A stretch of 45,789 nt of DNA from Clostridia bacterium (GTDB lineage: Bacteria; Bacillota; Clostridia; Oscillospirales; CAG-272): contig JAGASP010000083.1 of NCBI GenBank assembly GCA_017621695.1, forward strand, positions 1 to 45,789, written 5' to 3'. The notes under the pieces are model-generated. The model saw only the letters and a program-made list of their open reading frames with translations, had not been told where the DNA came from and searched no databases. This document shows positions 1 to 8,944 of the stretch, in pieces; within the stretch, counting starts at the first letter, position 1; each line of letters starts with the position of its first letter. Position numbers and translations under genes: made by a program.

Positions 1-1
1 C

Positions 2-538
2 AATAATCTCATTCAAATCGAAAATGGCGTTAGTTATGTAGATAAGTGGGTCATTGATTGTGACGAGCAGACGACAAACGTAACCTTGCGAGCTGATACC
101 GTAGGTATCGGCGATAATGCGTTCTATAAGTGCAGTAGCCTGACGAGCATCGAGATTCCCGACAGCGTGACGAGCATCGGCGATGGGGCATTCCGCTATT
201 GCCAGAGCCTGACGAGCATCGAAATTCCCGACAGCGTGATGAGTATCGGAGATGAGGCGTTCTACTATTGCGAGCGCCTGACGAGCATCGAGATTCCCGC
301 CGGCGTGATGAACATTGGCTATGGTGCGTTCTACGGTAGCAGCCTTAAGAGCATCAAAATTCCTGACAGCGTGACGAGCATCGGAGTTCAGGCGTTCTTC
401 ATGTGTTATGGCTTGGAGGACATTACTTTCAATGGTACCATTTCTCAGTGGAACTCCATTGCTAAGGGGGAAAATTGGTTCATTTCCAACTTCACCGTCC
501 ACTGCACCGACGGTGACATTGTTAAGTCCGAATCATGA
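2..538 (+). CDS. BspA-type leucine-rich repeat protein, C-terminal part (5' end outside window)
   Basis: The frame is open from base 2 to the TGA at 536-538, so the start lies left of the window; the TTG at 86 is not a credible start because coding sequence continues upstream of it. About five LRR_5 (BspA/Treponema pallidum type) repeats are visible, each with the pattern IPDSVTSIGDGAFRYC. The C-terminal end, with an I-F-GT-QW-I-KG-W block and the ending TVHCTDGDIVKSES, is nearly the same as the end of the gene at 808-4290, so the two are paralogues in tandem. Such proteins are usually secreted or surface-attached and bind host or bacterial ligands; the ligand here is unknown. A hairpin terminator follows directly. 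Confidence 0.85.
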   Translation, partial: NNLIQIENGVSYVDKWVIDCDEQTTNVTLRADTVGIGDNAFYKCSSLTSIEIPDSVTSIGDGAFRYCQSLTSIEIPDSVMSIGDEAFYYCERLTSIEIPAGVMNIGYGAFYGSSLKSIKIPDSVTSIGVQAFFMCYGLEDITFNGTISQWNSIAKGENWFISNFTVHCTDGDIVKSES

Positions 539-545
539 TAGATTT

Positions 546-568
546 GCCCCATCTCTCCGAGATGGGGC
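546..568 (+). terminator. Rho-independent terminator of the first LRR gene
   Basis: Arms GCCCCATCTC (546-555) and GAGATGGGGC (559-568) form a 10-bp stem with a 3-nt loop, 7 bases after the stop codon. The following AATATTTATG is only weakly T-rich, so termination may be leaky. Confidence 0.65.
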
Positions 569-718
569 AATATTTATGCGGTAAGTATGCACGGAGATAG
601 TTCTCGAATAAAAAAATGCAACAGTTTTTTGTGCATAGCGACAATTTATACCCGCGGGCGTGTTTTTATACGAAAAGTTTAAAAAACGTTCATGAACAGG
701 AAAAAAAGAAAAACATAT

Positions 719-747
719 TTGGTGATATGCTATTGTTAATGTATATT
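719..747 (+). promoter_or_regulatory. Candidate sigma-A promoter of the LRR lipoprotein gene
   Basis: TTGGTG (719-724), 17-bp spacer, TATATT (742-747). It lies about 60 bases before the start at 808. The rest of the 541-807 gap is AT-rich with no other feature I can support. Confidence 0.4.
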
Positions 748-807
748 TTGCACAAGGGTGTATGAATATGCGAAGAATAAAAACACATGAATCCAAAGGA
801 GAAGAGC

Positions 808-3800
808 ATGAAGATTTTAAAGCGTGCGACATTTTTGACAGCAATGCTTTTGTTGCTTGCGGTGCTTATGGCGCTCGCGAGTTGCGGTGACGACAGCACG
901 CCTGCCGAAACGCTTGGTGGGGAAGTCCCCACGTCGGCACCCACCGATACTGTTCCCGAGACGGAGGTCGGTGCAGCTCCCGAAAGCGGCGACGTGACCG
1001 AAGAGCCCACCGCGAGCGAGCCCGGTACGGATGAGCCCGGTACGGATGAGTCCGGTACGGATGAGCCCGGTACGGACGAGCCCGGTACGGATGAACCCGG
1101 TACGGATGAGTCCAGTACGGATGAGTCCAGTACGGATGAGCCCGGTACGGATGAGTCCGGTACGGATGAACCCGGTACGGATGAGTCCGGTACGGATGAA
1201 CCCGGTACGGACGAGCCCGGTGCAGATGGATCTGATACGCAAGAGCCGGACACCGAGCCGCCCCATGAGCACACTTTTGGCGATTGGAGCGAGGAAAAGG
1301 CTGCGACTTGTACCGAAAAAGGAAGTGAAAAGCGTGTCTGCGCTTGTGGTGAGAGCGAGAGCAGAGAAGTGCCCGCAAAGGGACACGTTGAAGTGACCGA
1401 CGCGGCTGTAGCACCCACCTGTACCGAGACGGGTCTGACCGAGGGTAAGCATTGTGAGACCTGCGGTGCTGTGCTGGTGACGCAGAAAACTGTGGCCGCG
1501 AAGGGGCACGTTGAAGTGACTGACGCGGCTGTAGCACCCACCTGTACCGAGACGGGTCTGACCGAGGGTAAGCATTGCGAGACCTGCGGCGCTGTGCTGG
1601 TGGCGCAGGAGATCGTGGCCGCGAAGGGACACGACTTTGCTGATAGACAGTGTACAGTTTGTTTTACCTATGATGCTTCCATCGGACTGACATATACTTC
1701 TTTGGGAAATGGTACATGCTATGTCAGCGGTATGGGTACCTGCTCCGATACTTACGTGATTATTCCTGAAATTTCTCCCCAAGGAGAAACAGTAGTAGGG
1801 ATTGGAGAACGTGCTTTTGCCAATGCCGCAATGACCGAGATCAAAATCCCGGACAGTATTACCGCTATTGGGGCGTATGCCTTTGAGAATTGTGCCCTTC
1901 TTGTCATTGTCATCCTGCCTGAGGGTCTGACCGAGGTTCGTGAGGGTACCTTTGCAGGCTGTACGGCGTTGGAAAGCATTCGTATCCCTGACAGCGTAAC
2001 CTCTTTGGGCGACAGTGCCTTTGCGGACTGTGATAATCTTGAAAATGTTGATATGCCCGAAAAGCTGGAAAACATTGGCAATTCTGCTTTTGAAAATTGC
2101 CATATGTTGATTATCGTGATTCTGCCCGAGGGTCTGACCTCTGTGGGCAACAGCGCGTTTGCGGGGTGTACCTCCCTTGAAACCGTTAAACTGCCCGACA
2201 GCTTGATCTCTGTGGGCGATCATGCCTTTAAGAACTGCGAAAGCCTGACTGCTCTGACCCTGCCTGCAGGTCTTGTGCTGGTGGGAGAGGGTGTGATCGA
2301 CGGCTGTAAAGTGTTGGTTTATGTCTATGTGGTGGGAGATGAGATCCCCGACGGCGTACAGGAGGCAGTTGACCGCTTGCTGAACGAAAGAAAAGAGCAG
2401 GGGAGTGACAGCGGTCTGGATGTGGAGCAGGGCGGCAATAATACCCATGCTTTCAAGCCTTGGGTGACGGTAACTGCACCTACTTGCACGGAGATCGGTC
2501 TTTCTGAGCGTTTTTGCGGCGTGTGTAGCGAGCATGAGACCAAAGAACTGCCCGCAAAGGGACACGTTGAAGTGACCGATGCGGCTGTAGCACCTACTTG
2601 TACCGAGACGGGTCTGACCGAGGGTAAGCATTGCGAGACCTGCGGCGCTGTGCTGGTGGCGCAGAAAACTGTGGCCGCTAAGGGACACGTTGAAGTGACC
2701 AATGCGGCTGTAGCACCTACTTGTACCGAAACGGGTCTGACCGAGGGTAAGCATTGTGAGACCTGCGGCGCTGTGCTGGTGGCGCAGGAACTTCTGGATG
2801 TTGTTGGACATAACTTTGTCGGAAGAGAGTGCGAATATTGTCATATTTTAAAGCCGAGTGATGGATTGGAATTCGTTTCTAACGGCAACGGGACTTGCTA
2901 TGTGAGTGGTATAGGTAATTGTACTGATACGGATATTGTGATTCCTGCCGTATCTCCTAACGGGGATGTGGTGACAGAAATAGGAATAAACGCTTTTTAT
3001 TATAATAAAAAAATAACGAGTGTTGTGATTCCGGAAGGTGTGATCTCCCTTGGGGCCGGTGCGTTTTATAATTGCACTGCATTGACCTATGTATCCATTC
3101 CCAGTAGTGTTGTTTCTTTGGGGGAAAATAAGGCTAATATGGGATCCAGCTCTCCGTTTGGTCAGTACGGGTATGCGAGCAACCTTACAGGCACTATATA
3201 TGACAATGCTATTTATTTGGGCAATGAGAGCAATCCATATCTGTGGTGCTATTCGGCCATTGATAAAAACATCGAAACGATTCAATTTCATGAAAATACG
3301 ATTGGCATTATGCCAGCGGCGTTTTACTATTGTAAATCTCTCGATGGTGTGGTGATACCCGACAATATAACATACATTGGTTCTGAAGCCTTTGGATCGT
3401 GTTCTAATTTGTCAGATTTGGTTATGTCCAAGAATTTGATAACATTGGGTGGCTCTGCGTTTTTTGGTACTGCTATTACAAGCATGAGCTTACCTGAAAC
3501 AGTAACCATGATTGGTAGTGGTGCATTTTCTTCATGCAAAGATTTAAAAACGATCAACATTCCTAAGGGCGTAACTAGGATATATCAAAGAACATTTGCC
3601 AATAGTGGTCTTGAAAACATTGTCATTCATGATAAAGTAACGAGAATAGACGAGTATGCTTTCAGTCATTGCGATTATCTTACGGAAGTTATTGTTTCCA
3701 AGCCGTCAACAAATTTGAGCCTCCAATGGTATGTGTTTGAATATTGTACGAGTCTTGAGACTATTACCTTGCCTGAAGGAGTGTCTGCTTGGTACGGAGC

Positions 3801-4290
3801 GTTTCAAGGGTGTACATCTTTGAAAAGTATCGTATGGCCTACTACTGTTTTACAAAACGAAATGTTTAGGGGATGTACCAGCCTTGAAAGTGTTACCCTA
3901 CCTAACATAGTATCGATTGCCGAAAGAGTTTTTGAAGGCTGTAGTAAATTGACCAATATCAATATTTCTAACAACATAAGGAGCATAGGTGCCTATGCAT
4001 TTAAGGATTGTTCAGGCTTGACCAACCTTGTTTTGTCAAATAATACCCAGCTTAAATCGCTAGACCGCGTGTTTGTAGGTTGCACAAATTTGTCAAGCAT
4101 TACGATATACAGCAACATAACCAAGTTTGAAGGTACTCTTTTCCTTGATTGTATGAATTTAACAGATATATATTTCAAGGGAACCAAATACCAATGGAAG
4201 TCAATTACCAAAGGTAGCAACTGGAATAAAAACACCGGCAACTACACCGTTCACTGCACCGACGGTGACATCCCCAAATCCCAATCCTGA
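808..4290 (+). CDS. Large LRR_5 lipoprotein with EPGTD spacer and cysteine-containing repeat modules
   Basis: An 1160-residue predicted surface lipoprotein. I chose ATG 808 rather than ATG 787 because AAAGGAG (795-801) sits 6 bases before it and because the protein then begins with a clean lipoprotein signal, MKILKRATFLTAMLLLLAVL followed by LASC with Cys26. Order of parts: 14 five-residue units of the type EPGTD (residues 71-140, probably a cell-wall-spanning spacer); a module with CTEKGS and CACGE; two 41-residue modules with the pattern PTCTETG...HCETCG (192-273); LRR_5 repeats; another cysteine module pair (585-666); and a long second LRR_5 block to the end. The C-terminus TVHCTDGDIPKSQS matches the gene at 2-538. 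The modules resemble repeats seen in many Clostridia surface proteins, and their ligand is unknown. Function is probably adhesion, by inference. Confidence 0.85.
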   Translation: MKILKRATFLTAMLLLLAVLMALASCGDDSTPAETLGGEVPTSAPTDTVPETEVGAAPESGDVTEEPTASEPGTDEPGTDESGTDEPGTDEPGTDEPGTDESSTDESSTDEPGTDESGTDEPGTDESGTDEPGTDEPGADGSDTQEPDTEPPHEHTFGDWSEEKAATCTEKGSEKRVCACGESESREVPAKGHVEVTDAAVAPTCTETGLTEGKHCETCGAVLVTQKTVAAKGHVEVTDAAVAPTCTETGLTEGKHCETCGAVLVAQEIVAAKGHDFADRQCTVCFTYDASIGLTYTSLGNGTCYVSGMGTCSDTYVIIPEISPQGETVVGIGERAFANAAMTEIKIPDSITAIGAYAFENCALLVIVILPEGLTEVREGTFAGCTALESIRIPDSVTSLGDSAFADCDNLENVDMPEKLENIGNSAFENCHMLIIVILPEGLTSVGNSAFAGCTSLETVKLPDSLISVGDHAFKNCESLTALTLPAGLVLVGEGVIDGCKVLVYVYVVGDEIPDGVQEAVDRLLNERKEQGSDSGLDVEQGGNNTHAFKPWVTVTAPTCTEIGLSERFCGVCSEHETKELPAKGHVEVTDAAVAPTCTETGLTEGKHCETCGAVLVAQKTVAAKGHVEVTNAAVAPTCTETGLTEGKHCETCGAVLVAQELLDVVGHNFVGRECEYCHILKPSDGLEFVSNGNGTCYVSGIGNCTDTDIVIPAVSPNGDVVTEIGINAFYYNKKITSVVIPEGVISLGAGAFYNCTALTYVSIPSSVVSLGENKANMGSSSPFGQYGYASNLTGTIYDNAIYLGNESNPYLWCYSAIDKNIETIQFHENTIGIMPAAFYYCKSLDGVVIPDNITYIGSEAFGSCSNLSDLVMSKNLITLGGSAFFGTAITSMSLPETVTMIGSGAFSSCKDLKTINIPKGVTRIYQRTFANSGLENIVIHDKVTRIDEYAFSHCDYLTEVIVSKPSTNLSLQWYVFEYCTSLETITLPEGVSAWYGAFQGCTSLKSIVWPTTVLQNEMFRGCTSLESVTLPNIVSIAERVFEGCSKLTNINISNNIRSIGAYAFKDCSGLTNLVLSNNTQLKSLDRVFVGCTNLSSITIYSNITKFEGTLFLDCMNLTDIYFKGTKYQWKSITKGSNWNKNTGNYTVHCTDGDIPKSQS
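1018..1227 (+). repeat. 15-bp tandem repeat encoding EPGTD units
   Basis: Fourteen in-frame 15-bp units with the core CCCGGTACGGATGAG encode EPGTD, ESGTD or ESSTD. Copies differ mainly at synonymous or P/S positions. Unit gain or loss would change spacer length without breaking the frame. Confidence 0.9.
1381..1626 (+). repeat. First pair of 123-bp cysteine modules
   Basis: Two back-to-back 123-bp copies (1381-1503, 1504-1626), each encoding 41 residues that start GHVEVTDAAVAPTC and hold C and CXXC. The same unit recurs at 2560-2805, so the four copies are substrates for intragenic recombination. Confidence 0.85.
2560..2805 (+). repeat. Second pair of 123-bp cysteine modules
   Basis: Copies 2560-2682 and 2683-2805, nearly identical to the pair at 1381-1626 at the DNA level. 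The unit pair and its flanking half-module thus precede each of the two LRR blocks. Confidence 0.85.
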
Positions 4291-4301
4291 TCCTATATCC
4301 C

Positions 4302-4331
4302 GCCCCGCCTCTTTTGAGGCGGGGCTCTTTT
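4302..4331 (+). terminator. Strong intrinsic terminator of the LRR lipoprotein gene
   Basis: GCCCCGCCTC (4302-4311), loop TTTT, GAGGCGGGGC (4316-4325), then TCTTTT. A 10-bp GC-rich perfect stem with a T tract. Confidence 0.9.
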
Positions 4332-4434
4332 GAACCTTCTCTGCAAGAAATTCACAAAATCCTGCAACAATTCGCGCCCAAAATCCCTCGAAACAGAAAA
4401 AATACAAAATATTTGCATTTTTTTGAAATACCTC

Positions 4435-4463
4435 TTGCTTTTTTGGAAAGAATATGATATAAT
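4435..4463 (+). promoter_or_regulatory. Sigma-A type promoter of the aminotransferase gene
   Basis: TTGCTT (4435-4440), exactly 17 bp, TATAAT (4458-4463). A leader of about 70 bases precedes the start at 4540. Confidence 0.75.
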
Positions 4464-4539
4464 AGACCACGGATTGCGGAGGCCGTCTCAAAAAAGACGA
4501 GTCTCCCGAAAATTTGTGTCACACGGAGGACTTTTCACC

Positions 4540-5817
4540 ATGAAATATACCGATATGACCCGCGCTGAGCTGGAGGCGGAGCAGGCAAGACTGCAGGCGG
4601 CTTATGATGCGTTCTGTGCCCGCGGATTGAAGCTGGATCTCTCTCGCGGTAAGCCCGGTGCCGAGCAGCTGGACATCACCACCGAAATGCTGGATTGCCT
4701 GAACGCCGAGGACTGCAAGACGGGTGCCGGCTTTGATTGCCGCAACTACGGCCTGCTGGAGGGTACGCCCGAGGCCAAGAAGCTGTTCTCGGAGCTTCTG
4801 GACATCCCCGAAAAAAATCTCTTTATCGGCGGCAACTCTTCTCTTAAGCTCATGTACGACGCAGTCGCCCGCTGTATGCTTTACGGCAACTGCGACGGCG
4901 AGGCTTGGATCAAGCAGGGAAAGATCAAGTTCGTTTGCCCCGCACCCGGCTATGACCGCCATTTTGCCATCTGTGAGTCTTTGGGTATTGAGATGATCCC
5001 CGTGGATATGACCCCCACAGGCCCCGATATGGATGCCGTGGAGGCGTTGGTAGCAGCTGACGCATCTGTCAAGGGTATCTGGTGCTGTCCCAAGTACTCC
5101 AACCCCGACGGCTATACGTATTCCGACGATACCGTTCGCCGTCTCGCGGCTATGAAGACTGCAGCTCCCGATTTCCGCATCTTCTGGGATAACGCCTACG
5201 TTGTACACGATCTCTACGATGACAAGAGAGACGAGTTGCTCGACATATTCAAGGAGTGTGAAAAGCTCGGAACCGAAGATCGCGTGTTCTATTTTGCATC
5301 TACCTCCAAGATCTCCTTCCCCGGCTCGGGAGTGGCCATTTTTGCCATGTCTGACCGCAATATGAAGCAGGTCATGCCCATCGTCGGCATCCAGACCATC
5401 GGTTACGACAAGCTCAACATGATGCGCCACGTCAAGTATTTCGGCAACGCCGAGGGGATCCTTTCGCACATGAAAAAGCAGGCGGCCATTCTGCGTCCCA
5501 AGTTTGAGATCGTGCTCTCCACTTTGGACCGAGACCTTACCGAGGCAGGCTTTGCGCATTGGACAAAGCCCTTGGGTGGCTATTTCGTCAGTCTCTTTAC
5601 CATGCCGGGTACCGCCAAGCGTGCCTATGCGCTGGCCAAGGCCGCGGGTGTGACCCTTACCACCGTGGGCGCTACCTATCCTTACGGTAACGATCCCGCC
5701 GATGCCAACATCCGCATCGCACCGACCTTCCCCTCCAATGAGAATCTTTCGCTGGCTATGGAGGGCCTGACCGTATGTCTGCGACTGGCGGCAGTGGAAA
5801 AGCTGCTGGCGCTGTGA
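4540..5817 (+). CDS. Aspartate-aminotransferase-like PLP enzyme (PF12897 type)
   Basis: A 425-residue cytoplasmic fold-type I aminotransferase. ATG 4540 is chosen because GGAGG (4525-4529) precedes it and the family N-terminus [18 protein letters not shown] starts here; the frame is open further upstream but without a ribosome site. Visible motifs are [60 protein letters not shown] and [12 protein letters not shown]; the Lys of the last motif (K257) should form the PLP Schiff base. Length and motifs fit the group of aspartate aminotransferases found in Corynebacterium and many Clostridia, which swap amino groups between aspartate/glutamate and 2-oxo acids. The exact substrate cannot be read from the sequence. 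The gene is monocistronic, between its own promoter and a terminator. Confidence 0.9.
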   Translation: MKYTDMTRAELEAEQARLQAAYDAFCARGLKLDLSRGKPGAEQLDITTEMLDCLNAEDCKTGAGFDCRNYGLLEGTPEAKKLFSELLDIPEKNLFIGGNSSLKLMYDAVARCMLYGNCDGEAWIKQGKIKFVCPAPGYDRHFAICESLGIEMIPVDMTPTGPDMDAVEALVAADASVKGIWCCPKYSNPDGYTYSDDTVRRLAAMKTAAPDFRIFWDNAYVVHDLYDDKRDELLDIFKECEKLGTEDRVFYFASTSKISFPGSGVAIFAMSDRNMKQVMPIVGIQTIGYDKLNMMRHVKYFGNAEGILSHMKKQAAILRPKFEIVLSTLDRDLTEAGFAHWTKPLGGYFVSLFTMPGTAKRAYALAKAAGVTLTTVGATYPYGNDPADANIRIAPTFPSNENLSLAMEGLTVCLRLAAVEKLLAL

Positions 5818-5869
5818 GAGCATGACAAGGTCACATTTAAAATTTTCACAAAATAACAAAAAAGATTTG

Positions 5870-5896
5870 TCTCCCCCGTTGACTTGACGGGGGAGA
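5870..5896 (+). terminator. Terminator of the aminotransferase gene, overlapping the next promoter
   Basis: TCTCCCCCGT (5870-5879), loop of 7, ACGGGGGAGA (5887-5896), then TTTGTT. The loop and second arm overlap the -35 box of the following operon. Confidence 0.8.
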
Positions 5897-5907
5897 TTTG
5901 TTATAAT
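5879..5907 (+). promoter_or_regulatory. Promoter of the transglutaminase/adenylation operon
   Basis: TTGACT (5879-5884), 17-bp spacer, TATAAT (5902-5907). A second TATAAT lies at 5912-5917 but has no well-spaced -35. The -35 lies inside the terminator hairpin of the upstream gene. Confidence 0.75.
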
Positions 5908-5946
5908 AATATATAATACTCTTATTGTAATATGAAGGAGTCTGCC

Positions 5947-7209
5947 TTGAAGATAAAAAAATACCTGAAACGGTATCTCCCGATTGTCGGTGGGCTGCTG
6001 TGCTGCCTGCTTTTGTCGGGATGTACCGAAAAGCTCACCTATACGCTCCAGGCGGGAACGCCTTTGCCCGAGCCTGCCGAGCTTTCGGATGCCGAGGGCT
6101 TGGCTTACGACACAGGGTATGATCCGAACTGTATCAACCACGCGGGTAAGTATGAGCTGAGTCTGACGGATGCCGAGGGAAAAAAGTATATCCTGAAGCT
6201 GACCGTCAAGGACACAAAAAAGCCTATCGTGACCACACGGCATATCTACCATGCTTTGGGAACGCAAACGCCCAACGCGGCTGATTTTATCAACACGATC
6301 GTAGAGCCCGATGACTATACCGCCTATTTTACCTGCGATCTGCCCGATATGACGGCGATCGGCGACTATGATATTTCCTTCCGTGTCAAGGATGCCAGCG
6401 GCAACGTCTCCGACGAATGCCATTCCATCCTGACGGTGATTCTGGACAGGGAAGCGCCCACGTTTGTCAAGGTTCCCGAGCTGTCGGCATTCGTCGGTGA
6501 GGCGATCGCCTACCGCAAAGGCCTGGAGGTCACGGATAATTGCAGCGGCGAAATTACCATTGACGTGGATTCCTCTGCCGTACAGCCCGCCGTTCCCGGA
6601 GACTATCCCGTCAAATATACCGCGACGGATGCCTGCGGAAATACTTCTGCGGCGGAAACCGTGATCCACATTTATGAAAATCAGATCACCGAAGCGCAGC
6701 TCATGGATAAGATCGCGGCGCTCTCTGCACAGATCACGACCCCCGATATGACTGTGGAGCAAAAGCTCCGCGCGGCGCACGCGTATATTCAGGAGCATAT
6801 CTCCTATACCTCGGATTCCGATAAATCCGACTGGGTACGTGCCGCGTATGACGGCCTGTTTGTGACGGGCACGGGGGATTGCTTCAATTACTTTGCCGCC
6901 ACCAAGGCGTTTGTGATATATTACGGATTGGATTACCGTGAGATCGAACGCACGCCCGGTGTGGAGGAGGGTACCCATTTCTGGCTGATGGTCAATCTGG
7001 GAAGCCGTGAAAATCCTCGCTGGTATCATTACGATGCCACAAGACTTCGCAAAACCTATGAAAACAGCGGATGTCTCTTGACCGAAAAGCAACTCTATGC
7101 CTACAACCGTATGTCGGGCCTGACCTTCTATCACTATGACGCTTCGGCATATCCCCCGACCGCAACCGAGATCATCACCCCGACACCCGAGCTTCAACCC
7201 TACTACTGA
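5947..7209 (+). CDS. Lipoprotein with Ig-like repeats and a transglutaminase-like domain
   Basis: A 420-residue predicted lipoprotein. AAGGAG at 5935-5940 is correctly spaced for the TTG at 5947; the ATG at 5932 has no ribosome site and would place that motif inside the gene, so I prefer TTG. A lipobox LLLSGC gives Cys26. Two or three immunoglobulin-like bacterial surface repeats (for example a VKDASGNVSDECHSI strand block) precede a transglutaminase-like core at about 260-400. The Cys-His-Asp triad is visible: C312 in TGDCFNYF, H344 in THFWLMV and D363 in YHYDATR. The family includes proteases, amidases and cross-linking enzymes acting on cell-wall or surface proteins; the substrate is unknown. 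It is first in an operon, 44 bp before the adenylation gene. Confidence 0.85.
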   Translation: MKIKKYLKRYLPIVGGLLCCLLLSGCTEKLTYTLQAGTPLPEPAELSDAEGLAYDTGYDPNCINHAGKYELSLTDAEGKKYILKLTVKDTKKPIVTTRHIYHALGTQTPNAADFINTIVEPDDYTAYFTCDLPDMTAIGDYDISFRVKDASGNVSDECHSILTVILDREAPTFVKVPELSAFVGEAIAYRKGLEVTDNCSGEITIDVDSSAVQPAVPGDYPVKYTATDACGNTSAAETVIHIYENQITEAQLMDKIAALSAQITTPDMTVEQKLRAAHAYIQEHISYTSDSDKSDWVRAAYDGLFVTGTGDCFNYFAATKAFVIYYGLDYREIERTPGVEEGTHFWLMVNLGSRENPRWYHYDATRLRKTYENSGCLLTEKQLYAYNRMSGLTFYHYDASAYPPTATEIITPTPELQPYY

Positions 7210-7253
7210 TCGGCGTGCGGCGTTTGTGCCGTACACCGCACAAAGGACGTGCC

Positions 7254-8777
7254 ATGCTGAAAAATATCCTGCAATATCTTGAAAATACTGCCGCGCGTAT
7301 GCCGGATAAGCTCGCTTTTTCCGACGGAGAGCGTACGCTTACGCACGGAGAACTGCTACAGATCTCGCGCCGTGTGGGCTCATATCTCTCTGCCAAGGCA
7401 TATCGCCGCGAGCCTGTGATGCTGCTTCTGGATCGCTCCCCTGAAGCTGTTGCCGCGACGCTGGGCGTAATTTACAGCGGATGCTATTACGTTGTTCTGG
7501 ATACCGATATGCCGCTTGCACGCATGGGACAGATCATGGACACCATGAAGGCCCGTGTGCTGGTATGCGACGAAAAAAATACAAAGAAGGCCAACGAGCT
7601 TGCCGAAAAAGGCCTGTTCTCCGGAGAGATCCTTTCGTGGGAGGAAGCCAAGGCCTGTTCCGAGGATTCCGCCGCGCTTGAGGATATCCGTAGCAGGCAG
7701 ATCGACACCGATCCCATCTACGTGGTGTTTACCTCGGGCTCGACGGGAATTCCCAAGGGCGTGGCCGCCTGCCACCGCTCTGTGATCGACTATACAGAAG
7801 CGCTTTGCGAGGTGCTGCCTTTTTCCGAGGACACCGTGTTTGCCAATCAAACGCCACTGTATTTCGACGCGCCGCTCAAGGAGATCATGCCCACGCTCAA
7901 ATACGGTGCCACGGTCTATCTTGTTCCCAAAAAGCTCTTTATGTTCCCCGTCAAGCTCTGCGAATTCTTAAATGCGCACAGGATCAATACGGTTTGTTGG
8001 GTGGTTTCCGCTCTGACCATGATCTCGGCGCTGGGGGCACTCGAAAAAACGCCGCCTCGATATCTGACCACCATTTGCTTTGGCAGTGAGGTGTTCCCAC
8101 GTCCCCAGTACGATCTGTGGCGCGCGGCTTACCCCGATGCCGCATTTTTCAATCTTTACGGCCCAACCGAGGCCACGGGTATGTCCTGCTATTGGCCTGT
8201 CCGTGACCTTCTGCCCGACGAGCCTATTCCCGTGGGCTATCCCTTCAACAATACCCGCATTCTCCTGCTCACCGATGACGGTAAGGAAGCCGCTGACGGA
8301 GAGGTGGGGGAGATCCATATGCAGGGCACCTGCGTGACACTTGGCTATTACGCCAATCCCGAGAAAACCGCAGAGGCCTTTGTGCAAAATCCGTTGAATC
8401 CGTACTATCCCGAGCTCATCTACCGCACAGGCGATCTTGGCCGCTACAACGAGCGCGGAGAGCTGGTATTTATCTCCCGACGGGACGCCCAGATCAAGCA
8501 TATGGGACACCGCATTGAGCTTGGAGAGATCGAAGCAGCCGCCGCGTCTGTTGAGGGCGTAGGTCAATGCTGCTGCGTGTACGATAACCCGGGCAAGCGG
8601 ATCGCGCTCTATTATGTGGGCGACGCGCATCCCAAGGATATGCAAAAGGCGCTCCGTGAAAAACTGCCGCGCTATATGCTGCCTGCGATATGCGAGGTGC
8701 TGACGGCGATGCCCAGAACCCCCAACGGTAAGCTGGATCGGAAGGGGCTTCGGGAAAGAGCGGAGCAAGAGGAGTGA
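7254..8777 (+). CDS. Stand-alone amino-acid adenylation enzyme (DltA/NRPS A-domain like)
   Basis: A 507-residue ANL-superfamily enzyme starting at ATG 7254 after AAAGGA. Core motifs are in order: FTSGSTGIPKGVAA (A3, ATP), YFDAPLKE (A4, with the Asp that usually binds an alpha-amino group), NLYGPTEATGMS (A5), YRTGDLGRYNERGELVF (A7), RRDAQIKHMGHRIELGEIE (A8) and PRTPNGKLDRKGL (A10, with the catalytic Lys). There is no condensation or thioesterase domain. It should activate an amino acid as its adenylate and load it on the carrier encoded just downstream. In Dlt systems the amino acid is D-alanine, but this protein resembles general NRPS A domains as much as DltA, so I do not assign dltA or a substrate. 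Confidence 0.85.
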   Translation: MLKNILQYLENTAARMPDKLAFSDGERTLTHGELLQISRRVGSYLSAKAYRREPVMLLLDRSPEAVAATLGVIYSGCYYVVLDTDMPLARMGQIMDTMKARVLVCDEKNTKKANELAEKGLFSGEILSWEEAKACSEDSAALEDIRSRQIDTDPIYVVFTSGSTGIPKGVAACHRSVIDYTEALCEVLPFSEDTVFANQTPLYFDAPLKEIMPTLKYGATVYLVPKKLFMFPVKLCEFLNAHRINTVCWVVSALTMISALGALEKTPPRYLTTICFGSEVFPRPQYDLWRAAYPDAAFFNLYGPTEATGMSCYWPVRDLLPDEPIPVGYPFNNTRILLLTDDGKEAADGEVGEIHMQGTCVTLGYYANPEKTAEAFVQNPLNPYYPELIYRTGDLGRYNERGELVFISRRDAQIKHMGHRIELGEIEAAAASVEGVGQCCCVYDNPGKRIALYYVGDAHPKDMQKALREKLPRYMLPAICEVLTAMPRTPNGKLDRKGLRERAEQEE

Positions 8778-8780
8778 AAT

Positions 8781-8906
8781 GTTTCTCTTGCGGAGAAACG
8801 TGAAATTTTTGCTTTGCAAACGTGAAATTTTCGCTCGCACGGCTTCGCGCGAGTGAAATGTTCCGCCGAGGGCGGAACGGTAAGGAACATTTCCCTGCGG
8901 GAAATG
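8781..8906 (+). repeat. Array of five hairpins between adenylation and carrier genes
   Basis: Five short palindromes follow one another: GTTTCTC/GAGAAAC (8781-8799), TTTGC/GCAAA (8808-8820), CTCGC/GCGAG (8834-8853), GTTCCGCC/GGCGGAAC (8860-8878) and CATTTCCC/GGGAAATG (8888-8906). Four GTGAAAT words link the first four. The unit sits inside the operon in a 167-bp gap, whereas the other internal gaps are 8 to 44 bp. It may be an inserted repeat family or an mRNA processing/stability element. Confidence 0.7.
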
Positions 8907-8944
8907 ATGATTTGAAAACAACCTATCACATGAAAGGACACACT

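Noticed and set aside
787..807. ATG 787 as start of the LRR lipoprotein
   Set aside because: The ribosome site AAAGGAG lies after it and fits ATG 808, which gives a clean lipoprotein signal.
1018..1227. CRISPR-like array
   Set aside because: Units are 15 bp without spacers and are in frame within a gene.
817..2844. Long open frame on the minus strand
   Set aside because: It is antisense to the repeat-rich lipoprotein gene, has no ribosome site and a repetitive RTGLIRTG product typical of a shadow.
4519..7236. 905-codon open frame on the minus strand
   Set aside because: It covers two clear genes on the other strand, spans a terminator and a promoter, and resembles no family.
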